DNA from: Methylobacterium bullatum
GTDB taxonomy: Bacteria; Pseudomonadota; Alphaproteobacteria; Rhizobiales; Beijerinckiaceae
Assembly: GCA_902712845.1 (NCBI GenBank)
Contig: LR743504.1
Location: 2,454,001 to 2,518,000, forward strand
Direction: 5' to 3'
Length of the DNA: 64,000 nt
Shown here: in pieces, positions 18,408 through 27,800 of the stretch
Position numbering within the stretch: the stretch's first letter is position 1
How the letters are laid out: the number at the start of each line of letters is the position of its first letter
Made by a program: the position numbers and the translations under genes
The notes under the pieces: generated by a model
Told to the model about the DNA's origin: nothing
Databases searched by the model: none
The model's input: only the letters and a program-made list of their open reading frames with translations

Positions 18408-18519
18408 GATATCGCGTTCGAAGCGCCGGCTGAGCCAAGCGGTCGGGGCAGTGGTCGTAGACGATCGTTCCGGATAGCGACAGGCGCAGGCCGGAACAAT
18501 CGCCGAGGAGCATACGCCT

Positions 18520-19329
18520 TCAGCAACTCGCGTGGCCGCACTGGCGGATGTCACCGATGGTCTTGCGGATCGGGTCGACGCCGACAGCGCCGGGGATGAT
18601 CTCGTCGCCGATGATAAAAGCGGGCGTGCCGGAAAGGCCGAGCTTGTCACCGAGGCCGACATTCTCCGCGAGCGCTGCCTTCACCTCCGCCCCCTGTGCA
18701 TCCCTCTGTAGCTTGGCGATATCGAGGCCCATCTCCTTGGCCAGGGCGATTGCGCGCTCGCCATTGACCCGACCCTTGCTCTCCAGCAGCTTGACGTGGA
18801 ACTCGAACAGCTTGTCACTCTTAAGCTGCTGCTTGGCTGCCAGTGAGATCTTGCTTGCTTCGAGGGATTCCGCGCCGAGGACGGGGAAATCCTTCAGAAC
18901 CACGCGCAGCTTGGGATCACCTTTCAGCAGCGTTTGGATGTCGGCGAGTGCCTTGCGGCAATAACCGCAATTGTAGTCGAAGAACTCCACCAGAGTGACG
19001 TCGCCGGCCGGGTTGCCGACCACGACGCCGTGAGGTGAGTTGACCAGAGCCTCCCGGGATTCCTTCAAAGCGGCGGACTGCGCCAGCTTCTGCGTCTCCT
19101 GTTGGCGCCGCTCACCCTCGGCGATGGCCTCCTGCAGGACATCGGGATTCTTGACGAGATAATCCTTGATGATCGCTTCAATCGCCTGGCGCTGCACATC
19201 GGTGAAGGCAGCAGCAGCGGCCGGGGCAGTTTGCGCGGGAGCCGGGGCCTGCGCGACAGCGCTCGAAACGCCGGAGGCCAGCGCGCCGACGAGGGCAACG
19301 GACGAAAGAAGGTGGCGAAGCAGGCGCAT
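18520..19329 (-). CDS. DsbA family thiol-disulfide protein, periplasmic
   Basis: 269 residues from ATG 19329. Signal peptide (RHLLSSVALVGALASGVSSAVA), an Ala/Pro linker, a helical segment (AIEAIIKDYLVKNPDVLQEAI) typical of the Com1-like subgroup, then a thioredoxin fold with VEFFDYNCGYCRKAL carrying the CGYC active site and the cis-Pro loop LSGTPAFIIGDEIIPG. Two more cysteines sit at the very C terminus (RQCGHASC). Role: thiol oxidation or isomerisation of exported proteins. First gene of the run leading to aroQ-accB-accC. Confidence 0.9.
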   Translation of the reverse strand: MRLLRHLLSSVALVGALASGVSSAVAQAPAPAQTAPAAAAAFTDVQRQAIEAIIKDYLVKNPDVLQEAIAEGERRQQETQKLAQSAALKESREALVNSPHGVVVGNPAGDVTLVEFFDYNCGYCRKALADIQTLLKGDPKLRVVLKDFPVLGAESLEASKISLAAKQQLKSDKLFEFHVKLLESKGRVNGERAIALAKEMGLDIAKLQRDAQGAEVKAALAENVGLGDKLGLSGTPAFIIGDEIIPGAVGVDPIRKTIGDIRQCGHASC

Positions 19330-19514
19330 TGATCCTCGCGGGGTCGCGTCCCGTCGGCCGTGATCAGGCGCGGGACATCCGGTCGTTAGCCACCGGGTTA
19401 GGCGTTTTCGCGGCGGCGGGTCAATTGTTCGCCCGAGCCGCCGGATCCCGCACCGTAGACGCGGAACAGATCGGTGGCCTGGAAGGGGAGGGCGCAGGAG
19501 AGTAAGCCAGCGCC

Positions 19515-20705
19515 ATGACACCAGCCGACGATCGCCCAGACATCAGCATTTCCGCCAAGACTTCTCTCCGCGCGAGTCGCGTGGCGCCCTTCCTTGCCAT
19601 GGACATCATGGCGGCCGCCGCGATCCGCGACAGGCAGGGCGACGGCGTGATCCATATGGAAATTGGCCAACCCTCTGCTCCAGCGCCGCGCCGCGTGATC
19701 GAGGCCGCGCAACGTGCTCTGGAAGTTGGCAGGCTGCCATATACCGATGCCTGCGGAATCCCGGCCTTGCGCGAGCGCATCGCCCGGTATTATCGCGACA
19801 CCTATGACGTCGCTGTGGCTCCCGATCGAATTGTGGTCACCACCGGCTCCTCGGCAGGCTTCGTGCTGGCTTTCCTCAGCCTGTTCGATGTCGGGGCGCG
19901 TATTGCGGTGCCGCAGCCAGGCTATCCCGCCTATCGCAGCATCCTCCACGCATTGGACCTCGTTCCCGCGCCCATGATCCTGCGAGAGGAGGACCGCTTC
20001 GCTCCGACGAGCGAGGCTTTGCGCGCCCTCCATCGCCGCGAGGCCCTCTCCGGGATCCTGGTGATGAGCCCGGCCAACCCGTCGGGCACGGTCATCGAGC
20101 CTGCCCGTCTGGCGGAGCTCTGTACTACTGCCCGAGATCTTGGGCTGCCTTTCATTTCGGACGAGATCTATCACGGGCTCAGCTACGGCATTCCCACTGA
20201 GACCGCGCTGAAATTCGATGCCAACGCCATCGTCATCAATTCGTTCTCGAAGACTTTTTGCATGACCGGTTGGCGCATCGGCTGGATGGTTGTCCCGCCC
20301 TGGTTGGTTAGGCCGGTCGAGCGATTGGCGCAGAACCTCTACATCTCGGCCCCCTACCTGTCGCAGGTCGCGGCACTGGCAGCCTTTGATGCGACGGAGG
20401 AGGCAGAGACGATCCGCCTCGGCTACGCCGCGAACCGGGCGTTGCTGCTCGACGCGTTTCCCTCTCTCGGCCTGGGGCGAACACATCCGGCCGATGGGGC
20501 CTTCTATCTCTACGCTGATGTCGCCGGCCTCACCGACGACGCATCGTCCTTCTGCCGCCGGATGTTGGAGCAGGCTGGGGTAGCCGCGACCCCTGGCCTC
20601 GATTTCGACGCTGCCGAGGGAGGCCACCATGTACGGTTCTCCTTCGCGGGATCCGAAGGGGATTGCGTGGAAGCCGTGCGGCGCCTGAAGTCGTGGCTAG
20701 GGTGA
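19515..20705 (+). CDS. Class I/II PLP-dependent aminotransferase
   Basis: 396 residues, fold type I. Visible: GQPSAPAPRRVIEAAQRAL near the start, VVTTGSSAGFVLAFLSLFD with the phosphate-binding region, PGYPAYRS, the N and Y positions in SPANPSGTVI and SDEIYHGLSY, the Schiff-base Lys in NSFSKTFCMTGWRIGW, and the carboxylate-binding Arg in HHVRFSFAGSE. The closest named group is aspartate/aromatic-type aminotransferases; substrate is not determined. Divergent from dsbA, convergent with the porin gene and separated from it by a strong hairpin. Confidence 0.9.
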   Translation: MTPADDRPDISISAKTSLRASRVAPFLAMDIMAAAAIRDRQGDGVIHMEIGQPSAPAPRRVIEAAQRALEVGRLPYTDACGIPALRERIARYYRDTYDVAVAPDRIVVTTGSSAGFVLAFLSLFDVGARIAVPQPGYPAYRSILHALDLVPAPMILREEDRFAPTSEALRALHRREALSGILVMSPANPSGTVIEPARLAELCTTARDLGLPFISDEIYHGLSYGIPTETALKFDANAIVINSFSKTFCMTGWRIGWMVVPPWLVRPVERLAQNLYISAPYLSQVAALAAFDATEEAETIRLGYAANRALLLDAFPSLGLGRTHPADGAFYLYADVAGLTDDASSFCRRMLEQAGVAATPGLDFDAAEGGHHVRFSFAGSEGDCVEAVRRLKSWLG

Positions 20706-20710
20706 GCTCT

Positions 20711-20770
20711 CGCCCATCGACAGAAAAAGGGCCCCGGATCGCTCCGGGGCCCTTTTTCTGTCGATGGGCG
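20711..20770. terminator. Bidirectional terminator with a perfect 28-bp stem
   Basis: 20711-20738 and 20743-20770 are exact reverse complements around a TCGC loop. The GC core (GGGCCCCGGA) is flanked by AAAAA on one side and TTTTT on the other, so it can end transcription of the convergent aminotransferase and porin genes from both directions. The perfect pairing continues well beyond the A/T tracts, which is more than a terminator needs. Confidence 0.85.
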
Positions 20771-20776
20771 CCGCGC

Positions 20777-21751
20777 TTAGCGGAACAGGTTCAAAAACCC
20801 ACCCGGCTCGGCATAGATGCCCGGTGCCGCTGTGGACGTCTGGAACGTGATCGAACCAATCACCGCATCGCCGCACCACTTCGAAATTCCGCCATTGGTT
20901 ATCTGGCGGAAGTCTCCACTGAAGGCGGCGCACTCGGTCTTGGTCAAATCGGTATCGTGGTAGCGTACGTCGAGAACGATGTTCTTGTAGGTGTAGGACA
21001 GGCCAACGTTCCCATAGAGGTAGCTCGGCAGATTGAATGAATTGAATCGCCCGATATCCGCGTTGAAGCCGGTAGCCGAGTTCTTGGCGGCGCCAAGAAA
21101 GAAGTAACCGAGCTCGGACGACAGCGAGAACCCGCCCGCATAGGCCTCAGGCAGGAATGGGAACAGCGATGCCGGCAAGGTGTAAGCGGCCGTGCCCGAC
21201 GCATAGGTGCTGATAGCGTGCGTGCCAAAGAAGTTCGGTGAGAAGAATACGTTCGTACCCAGCGTCAGCGAATCTGTCGCGGTGTAAAGCATTTTGCCGG
21301 CGGCTTCGTAGAAGTCGGAGTTCTTCGTCGAGAACGCCGTGCCACCTGGCAGGATGACCTGCTGCTCATTGGGATAAAAATAGTACAGAATGCCGAGATC
21401 GAAGGCGAACTTTCCGAAGGTCGGACGAATACCGGCGATTAGATCGAACTCCATGTCCGGCCGGGTCGGAAGGCGGGTCTGATAGGTGGCGAACCCCGCA
21501 TAGGCAAAGTTGTTCAGAAACTGTGCTTCGAAGAACGTCTGATAGCTTCCCTGCAGGTTCGATTGCGACACGCCGCGGAAGTTATAGTCTGTCTGATAGC
21601 GCGAGCCGAAAGAGAATCCGATGAGTGGGTCGGCGGCCTTCGCCTCGGCCGGCATGGCTTTGGGAACGGACAGATCGGCAGCAATCGCCGGTGAAAGAGC
21701 AACGCTCGCAAGTGTACTGATGGCCAGTAGTGATGTGTACAAACGGCGCAT
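20777..21751 (-). CDS. TorF-like putative outer-membrane porin
   Basis: 324 residues. Signal peptide (LYTSLLAISTLASVALSPAIA), then alternating beta-strand pattern of an outer-membrane barrel. The stretch FGSRYQTDYNFRGVSQSN is the landmark of the TorF/Gcw_chp group (proteins with unknown transport role). Repeated aromatic strand ends (FAYAGFATYQ, YGNVGLSYTYK, NIVLDVRYHDTDL) and a C-terminal Phe-Arg also fit. Two cysteines (ECAAFS, KWCGDA) lie in a late loop. Likely a small-solute porin; substrate unknown. Convergent with the aminotransferase. Confidence 0.8.
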   Translation of the reverse strand: MRRLYTSLLAISTLASVALSPAIAADLSVPKAMPAEAKAADPLIGFSFGSRYQTDYNFRGVSQSNLQGSYQTFFEAQFLNNFAYAGFATYQTRLPTRPDMEFDLIAGIRPTFGKFAFDLGILYYFYPNEQQVILPGGTAFSTKNSDFYEAAGKMLYTATDSLTLGTNVFFSPNFFGTHAISTYASGTAAYTLPASLFPFLPEAYAGGFSLSSELGYFFLGAAKNSATGFNADIGRFNSFNLPSYLYGNVGLSYTYKNIVLDVRYHDTDLTKTECAAFSGDFRQITNGGISKWCGDAVIGSITFQTSTAAPGIYAEPGGFLNLFR

Positions 21752-22153
21752 GGCCCGATCCTTTTATTGTTCGCCGAAAGGCTTTCGACAACATAAACCA
21801 TTTTTTCAATGATATCCCCCAGGCTTTCAGGCCGAGGTGTAAGCATCCCGGTCGTCTCGCACTGGTGAAGACCGCAGAATGACAACCGCCCTTTCCGACG
21901 CCGTATCCTTTGTCTTGAAATCGAGCTCGACCTTAAGCGATCGCCGCTTCAGAAAAATGACTTTGCTGCAACAGTCTCGACAAATCACGCATGCTTAGTC
22001 GAAAAATCAGATTTCGTTCGCACTAAAGGCAGTCTGCACAATATTTACACTGCTATTGCACAACAGCGAACATTCGGTGATGGAAAGCTGACCGCGGATG
22101 CGGTCTCTCGATCCGTCGAAGGTCATTGCCTTGCCCGGTGACCTTGAAGCGAC
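21752..22153. other. Gap between porin promoter and group II intron
   Basis: About 400 bases. The part near 21752-21870 should hold the porin promoter and leader; the rest up to the intron 3' end shows short frames only, including a minus-strand frame across 22007-22150 that continues out of the intron. No gene supported. Confidence 0.45.
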
Positions 22154-22500
22154 AATCGGCATAGGGGGCGATCCTTTTGGATCGCCCCCCTGCCACATCA
22201 CCCGGCATGTCGGTCCGCACCGGGTGGTTCGAGGAGTTGAGGTCAGGCGAGCCGGGGCAGACCGAGTTGATCCATCCACGCCGGGGTGAGCACGCCGTTG
22301 AGGGCCAATCCGCTGTTGTGCCACCAACGGCGGCCGTTGGCCGCCACTCGTCGCGCCACCTCGGGATGGACCCCCAACGCCAGCAGTGCCCGGTGGATGG
22401 TCGGGCCGCGCTTCCACTGCTTGAGCTGGATCGTCCGCACCCAGTGACGCAGCCATTTGTCCAGCTCGCGCCAGCCCCCTGGCGTCTGCGCCAGCCGTTA

Positions 22501-23549
22501 GAGCGGCAGACTTTTAATTGGATGCATATCCGGCGGCTTTGAAGAAGTTCCAGCATTCATTGGGCTGGAAGAGGTCACAGATGTTGCCGATGGCGCGCCA
22601 GAGTGCCTCGAAGGTCCGTGCCGCTGCCTTGCGCAGGTGCGACTTGAGCTTGGAGAAGGCCATCTCGATTGGGTTGAGGTCGGGGGAATAGGCGGGCAGG
22701 AACAGGAACCAGGCCCCTTTCTCCTTGAGGCAGGCGGCGGCCTTGGGACTTTTGTGAACGGCGAGATTGTCGAGGATGACGACGTCGCCCGGTTGCAGGG
22801 TCGGGGCGAGCTGGGTCTCGATGTAGAGATCGAAGGCGGCCCTGTTCATGGCCTTGTCGACGACTCACGGAGCCGTCAGGCCATGACAGCGCAGGCCGGC
22901 GATGAAGGTCTGGGTGCCCCAATGCCCGAACGGGGTCTTGGCGTGCAGTCTCGTTCCCTTGCGGCTGCGACCGCGCAGGCGGGTCATCTTGGTGGTGACG
23001 CTGGTCTCGTCCAGGAAGACGAGGCGATGGGGCGACAGGCGCATCCGGGGCTGACGTTTGGTCGTCCAGAGCCGGCGCGCGTCACAAATGGCGGCGCGTG
23101 CGCGTTCCGCTGCCATCAGGGCTTTTTTTATATGTGAACCCACGCTGGCAGAGGAAACGCGACAGCATGGCGGGTGTGGCCGATACGCCCTGCGCAGACA
23201 GCAGCCGCTCGGCCAACTCCGGCATGGTCATGTCCGGTGTGGCCTCGACCGTCTGGATCAGGAAGGTCGCGCAGGGCGCGAGCTTGCCGCTGCCGAGCGG
23301 GCGACCCTGGCGCAGCGGAGCCGGAGATCCGACGCGCGCCTGACGTTGCAGAAGCTTCACCGCAAAACTGGCGCTGACCGCAAACCGACGCGCCGCCTCT
23401 CGTCGGGAGCCGCCCCCAGCGACAAACTGGGCGACCCGCTCGCGAAGATCCATCGAGTAGCAATGGCCCATGATCCACCTCCATACCGAGAGTGAATCAT
23501 CCAAAACACGCCACGCCAACCCGTGATTCCAGTTTCACGGACGACGCTC
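22501..23549 (-). mobile_element. IS630-family insertion sequence, nested in the intron, decayed
   Basis: 1049 bp bounded on both sides by TA (22499-22500 and 23550-23551), the target duplicated by IS630/Tc1-mariner elements. Ends are imperfect inverted repeats: GAGCGGCAGACTTTTAATTGG inside the left end against GAGCGTCGTCCGTGAAACTG at the right end read on the opposite strand, about 13 of 21 positions alike. It splits the maturase gene between codons for YLLGWKG and RLAQTP. Its single transposase gene (22514-23471) has two lesions. Confidence 0.88.
22514..23471 (-). pseudogene. IS630 transposase, frameshift plus nonsense
   Basis: Starts MGHCYSMDLRERVAQFV with the N-terminal helix-turn-helix (GGSRREAARRFAVSASFAVK). 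At an A7 run after CQRGFTY the frame must change by +1 (or one A be lost) to continue as KKALMAAERARAA. The DDE catalytic part follows: RLVFLDETSVTTKM, then GLRCHGLTAP, where the codon for the expected Trp reads TGA (22865-22867), then [26 protein letters not shown] and [15 protein letters not shown] with the last two acidic residues. Without the two changes the three frames give one ordinary IS630 transposase of about 320 residues. Confidence 0.88.
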
Positions 23550-24816
23550 TAGTTGCCCTTCCAGCCCAGCAGGTAGATCCGCAGCCGCCCCACCACGTCC
23601 GGCAGGCTGCGCCCACCGGACCGGCGTGTCAGCACGCGGACCCGCTGCTCAAACATCGCCAGCGATGCGGGCGCGACATGCCGCTTGACCACGCCTCCCG
23701 GCCCCACCCAGAAGGTGAAGCCCAGGACCGTGCACCCAAACGCGCTCGTCACCGCGCTCTTGGTCTCGTTCAGACACAGCCGGAGCCGCCCGAACAGACG
23801 CCGCAGCAGCCCCATCACACGCCAGCCCGCCTTGCGGCTGCAGACGTAGACGGTCACGTCGTCCGCATACCGCACGAAGTGATGGCCGCGCCGTTCCAGC
23901 TCCCGGTCCACTTCGTCGAGCAACACGTTGGCCAGCAACAGGGACAGGGGCCACCTTGCGTTGGTCCTATCCCACGCTCCCGCACCACGCCCCCGCTCAT
24001 GATCCCGCTGCCCAGATACGCCCGGATCAGCCGGATCACGCCGGCGTCCCCGGCCCGTCCCCGGAGGCGGCCCGGACGGTAGCCGTAGGAATGCGGGCTG
24101 AAGTGAGGATCGAGGAGCGGCTGCAGCACCTGCAGCAGCACCTGTTCGCGGATCAGGGGCCAAGCCGTGCGCAGGTGAGCCGCCGTCTGAGCGATGTCCA
24201 GTCCATCGACCCCCGCCGCGCCCTTGTTGGCCCGCACCCGCTTCCAGGCGCGCTGAAGGTTCTGGCGCGCCAGAGCCGCCTCCAGCAGCCCCGGCTCCAT
24301 GGTCCCCAGTGAATGACGCGGGCCACCGGCTTCGTCGCTGCCGGTCGTCCGCAGGGCTTCACCCTGCTCGCGCTCCGACCGCCCCGCTCGCGCGGGCATC
24401 TGGCGCCCGGCCGGCTGCATCGTCATGGCCGTGACCATTCCTCCTCGTTCGGTCCTTCGGGGCGGCTCCGCCGCGCCCTACTACGACCTCGGCTGACTTC
24501 TCGCTCCGGCGCGAAGCCGTTGCCCCTTCAGGCACGAGGCGAGATCTCCCCAGATAAGAGCACGTTCCGTCACTGCACGATCGCCCGATCTACGATACCG
24601 CCCCTTGGTCACGAGAGCTTCGCGGTTCGTTGCCCGCTCGCCCTGGTCGGCACCGCCTCATATCCAGTTCTTGTCCATCGACTCGCCGTTGCGCTCCACG
24701 CTTCCTCCCCACGGACGGTCGCTCTTCCGCAGTTGCGCTTCCTTTCGCTCGCCATGACCAGCTCACGCAGGGACTCCCACCCTCAAGAACGAGCCCATGC
24801 CAGGCGCACAACGAAA

Positions 24817-24845
24817 CGGGCCGCATCCTATTTGGATGCGGCCCG
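24817..24845 (-). terminator. rne terminator
   Basis: A perfect 12-bp stem (CGGGCCGCATCC with its complement) with a five-base loop, 36 bases after the rne stop, followed on the minus strand by TTTCGTT and then the group II intron. The T tract is short and probably was cut by the intron. Confidence 0.8.
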
Positions 24846-24880
24846 CTCGAACGTTGGCATAGGTGTCATAGAGAATTGGA

Positions 24881-27800
24881 CTAATCGCCCGTGAGCGCGG
24901 CCTTGGTCCGCGACCACCATCCGGCGCGCTTCGGACGATCCGGATCGATTGGCGTTAGCACGACTGCTACCGGCTCGGGGGCCGGAGTTGCAGTAGGAGC
25001 CAACTCCGTGGCGGCAATGTCCGAATCCACCGTGTTGTTGGCCACCGCCTCCGGGGCCGCCGCCTCGGCTGCCGGGATCGAAGGCTCTTCAGCGACCGGG
25101 AGGTCTACCGAAACGGGTGCGGGTGCCCCTTCTGATGCCTCCTGAGGCAGGCCAGTCGAATCCTGAGCAGCCTCTTCGAAGGAGGCCGATACGGTCTGCT
25201 GCTCTTCGCCATTCTCGCGCGGGCGACCTTCTGTACGGTCGCGACCACGTCCGCCTCGGCGTCCACGACGACGACGGCGACCCGCCCCCTCGTCGTCGGA
25301 CGAGTCGGACCGAGGTGTCGCCTCACCGTCCCGGACATCTGCTACGACGCGCTCATCGCCCTCATTCTCTCCAACCCGCCCATCCGAACCTTCGCCAGTT
25401 TGATCGTCGTTGTCCCGGCTCTCGCCGTCGGTCTCGTCTTCGCCGGACTGCTCGTCTTCGCCGGTCGCGTGATCCCCCGACGATTCGCCGGTCTCGTGAC
25501 GACCACCACGCCGCCGCCGCCGACGACGGCGCCCGCCCGATCGGCCTTCACCATTGTTTTCGCTCGACTTCTCGCGCGAAGCCTCTGGCTCGACCGTTTC
25601 GGCCTCAGCCTCTAGAATGGCCTCTTCCTCATCGTCGCCATCGATATCGTCGTCGGCATCGAGCTGCGGCGAGATCGCAACGGCGCGGACCCCGGTCACG
25701 GGCCCCTCGCTCCGGACCGCCACCTCACCTCGATCGAGCTGGAACGCCGATGTCGCAGCCAGTCGCTCGTCCGCGGCAATGGTCACGCTGACACCAAAGC
25801 GGATTTCCAGTTCGCGCAGATGCGCGCGCTTCTGGTTCAGGATGTAGAGCGCCACCTCCGTGCGGGTGCGCAGGATGAGGTTGTGGGTCGTGCTCTTGAG
25901 AAGCGACTCTTCGATGGCGCGCAGGATCTGGAGGGCCACCGATGCAGTGGCGCGGACATAGCCCGAGCCACCGCAATGGACGCAGGGGAGCGACGAACTC
26001 TCCAGCATGCCGGTGCGGATGCGTTGGCGGCTCATTTCGAGCAGACCGAAGGGCGAGATGCGGCCGACCTGAATGCGCGCACGATCGTTTTTAAGGCAAT
26101 CGTTGAGCTTCTTCTCGACCGCGCGGTTGTTGCGCTTCTCTTCCATGTCGATGAAGTCGATCACGACCAGACCGGCAAGATCGCGCAGACGAAGCTGGCG
26201 GGCGACCTCTTCGGCCGCTTCCAGATTCGTGCGGAGCGCCGTGTCCTCGATGTCGTGCTCCCGGGTCGAGCGGCCCGAATTGACGTCGATGGAAACCAGG
26301 GCTTCGGTCGGGTTGATGACGAGGTAGCCGCCTGACTTCAGCGTCACATGCGTCGAGAACATCGCGTCGAGCTGTTGCTCGACACCGTGGCGCGCGAAGA
26401 TCGGCGTCGGGTCGCGATAGGGCTGCACCACCTTGGACTGGCCCGGCATCAGCATGCGCATGAAGTCGCGAGCCTCGCGGTACGCCTCGTCGCCCGCCAC
26501 AAGGATGTCGTCGATATCCTTGTTGTAGAGGTCGCGGATGGCGCGCTTGATGAGCGAACCTTCTTCGTAGACCAGGGCAGGCGCAGAAGAGGACAGGGTC
26601 AACTCACGCACGCTCTCCCAGAGGCGCATCAGATATTCGAAGTCGCGCTTGATCTCTGGCTTGGTCCGGGACGCACCGGCGGTGCGCAAGATCACGCCCA
26701 TGCCTTCCGGCACCTCAAGATCCTGGGCGACTTCCTTGAGGCGCTTGCGGTCGGCCGCCGAGGTGATCTTACGCGAGATGCCGCCGCCACGGCCGGTATT
26801 GGGCATCAGCACTGAGTAGCGGCCGGCCAGTGACAGATACGTGGTAAGAGCCGCGCCCTTGGTGCCACGCTCTTCCTTGACGACCTGCACCAGGATGATC
26901 TGGCGGCGCTTGATCACCTCCTGAATCTTGTAGTGGCGGCGATAGGTGCGGGGGCGCTCGGGGATCTCGGCCAGAGCGTCGCCGTTACCGCCGACCTGGG
27001 CGATCTTGTGCTCGCCATCCTCGCCATCATGCTCGTCGTCCGAGTCCTCGTCGTCGGATTCGTCCTCCTCATCGTCCGAATCGTCGTCCTCGTCCGATTC
27101 ATCTTCGTCGGACTCTTCGTCCTCGTCGGTTTCGTCTTCGAGGACGGAGGCATCGGGATGCCCCTCGGCGACTGGTTCTGCCACATCGACTTGGGCGGGC
27201 GCCGCATCTTCGAACGCGGATGAGGTCGCCTCTACCGGTGCGGGGACCTCGCCTTCGAGGGAGGCGGGCGGCAGATCGGACGATGCATCCGAACCGGGCT
27301 CGATGACGACCGCCTCGGACGTGACGACTTCCGCAGGTGCAGCTTCGTCATTCACGCTCACGTCGCCGCCGAGCTCGCCGGCAGTCTCCGATGCGATGGG
27401 ATGCTCACCGGATTCGTTGTTCCCCGGTGCCGAGGCCTGAGGCAACGGCTCCTCCGCAAGACCAACCTCGACGGTCTCCGACTCGTCGTCGGCACTCACC
27501 GTCTCGCTGGTCTTGGCAGATGCAGCCTCTGCACGGCGCCCACGCGAACGGCGGCGCGGCTTGCGCTCCTCGCGTTCGCGGTGCTCCTCGGCGTCCCGCG
27601 CCTCGTCTTCCAGCAACGCCTGACGATCGGCGAGGGGGATCTGATAATAGTCGGGATGGATCTCGCTGAAGGCGAGGAAACCGTGGCGGTTGCCGCCATA
27701 CTCGATGAAGGCCGCTTGGAGCGAAGGCTCCACACGGGTCACCTTGGCGAGATAGATATTGCCACGAAGCTGACGCCGGTTCGCCGCCTCGAAGTCGAAC

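Larger units (their letters stand above)
22243..24438 (-). pseudogene. ltrA: Group II intron reverse transcriptase/maturase, broken
   Basis: The coding region starts at ATG 24438 and would end at 22243. It shows: N-terminal AWKRVRANKGAAGVDGLDI (RT0 region), then an apparent in-frame loss between IREQ and VLLQVLQPLLDP, another loss after HSYGYRPGR joining to DAGVIRLIRAYL so that several RT motifs are gone, a frameshift near 23955 after TQGGP, then LSLLLANVLLDEVDRELER and FVRYADDVTVYV with the YADD catalytic motif, up to YLLGWKGN. There an IS630 element is inserted. Beyond it the maturase end continues: RLAQTPGGWRELDKWLRHW, TIQLKQWKRG, NGRRWWHNS, LDQLGLPRLA-like. Not functional. Confidence 0.85.
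22154..24809 (-). mobile_element. Degenerate group II intron behind the rne terminator, interrupted by IS630
   Basis: Minus strand. The 5' end GTGCGCCTGGCATGGGC begins at 24809, right after the rne terminator hairpin and seven further bases (TTTCGTT). About 370 bases of structured RNA region follow (GGGTGGGAGTCCC, then GGAGCGAGAAGTCAGCCGAG and CCGAAGGACCGAACG before the protein gene). The 3' part carries domain V-like CCCGGTGCGGACCGACATGC..GGGTGATGTGG and a domain VI hairpin (GGGGGCGATCC with its complement, 22164-22189), ending near TATGCCGATT at about 22154. The 3' boundary is approximate. Net of the IS element the intron is about 1.6 kb, short for the type because its reverse transcriptase gene has lost segments. 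Insertion directly behind a terminator is the habit of class C group II introns. Confidence 0.82.

Noticed and set aside
23100-23140. Programmed frameshift in the IS630 transposase at the A7 run
   Set aside because: The downstream frame requires +1 (or loss of one A), not the usual -1 slip, and a TGA further on inactivates the gene anyway.
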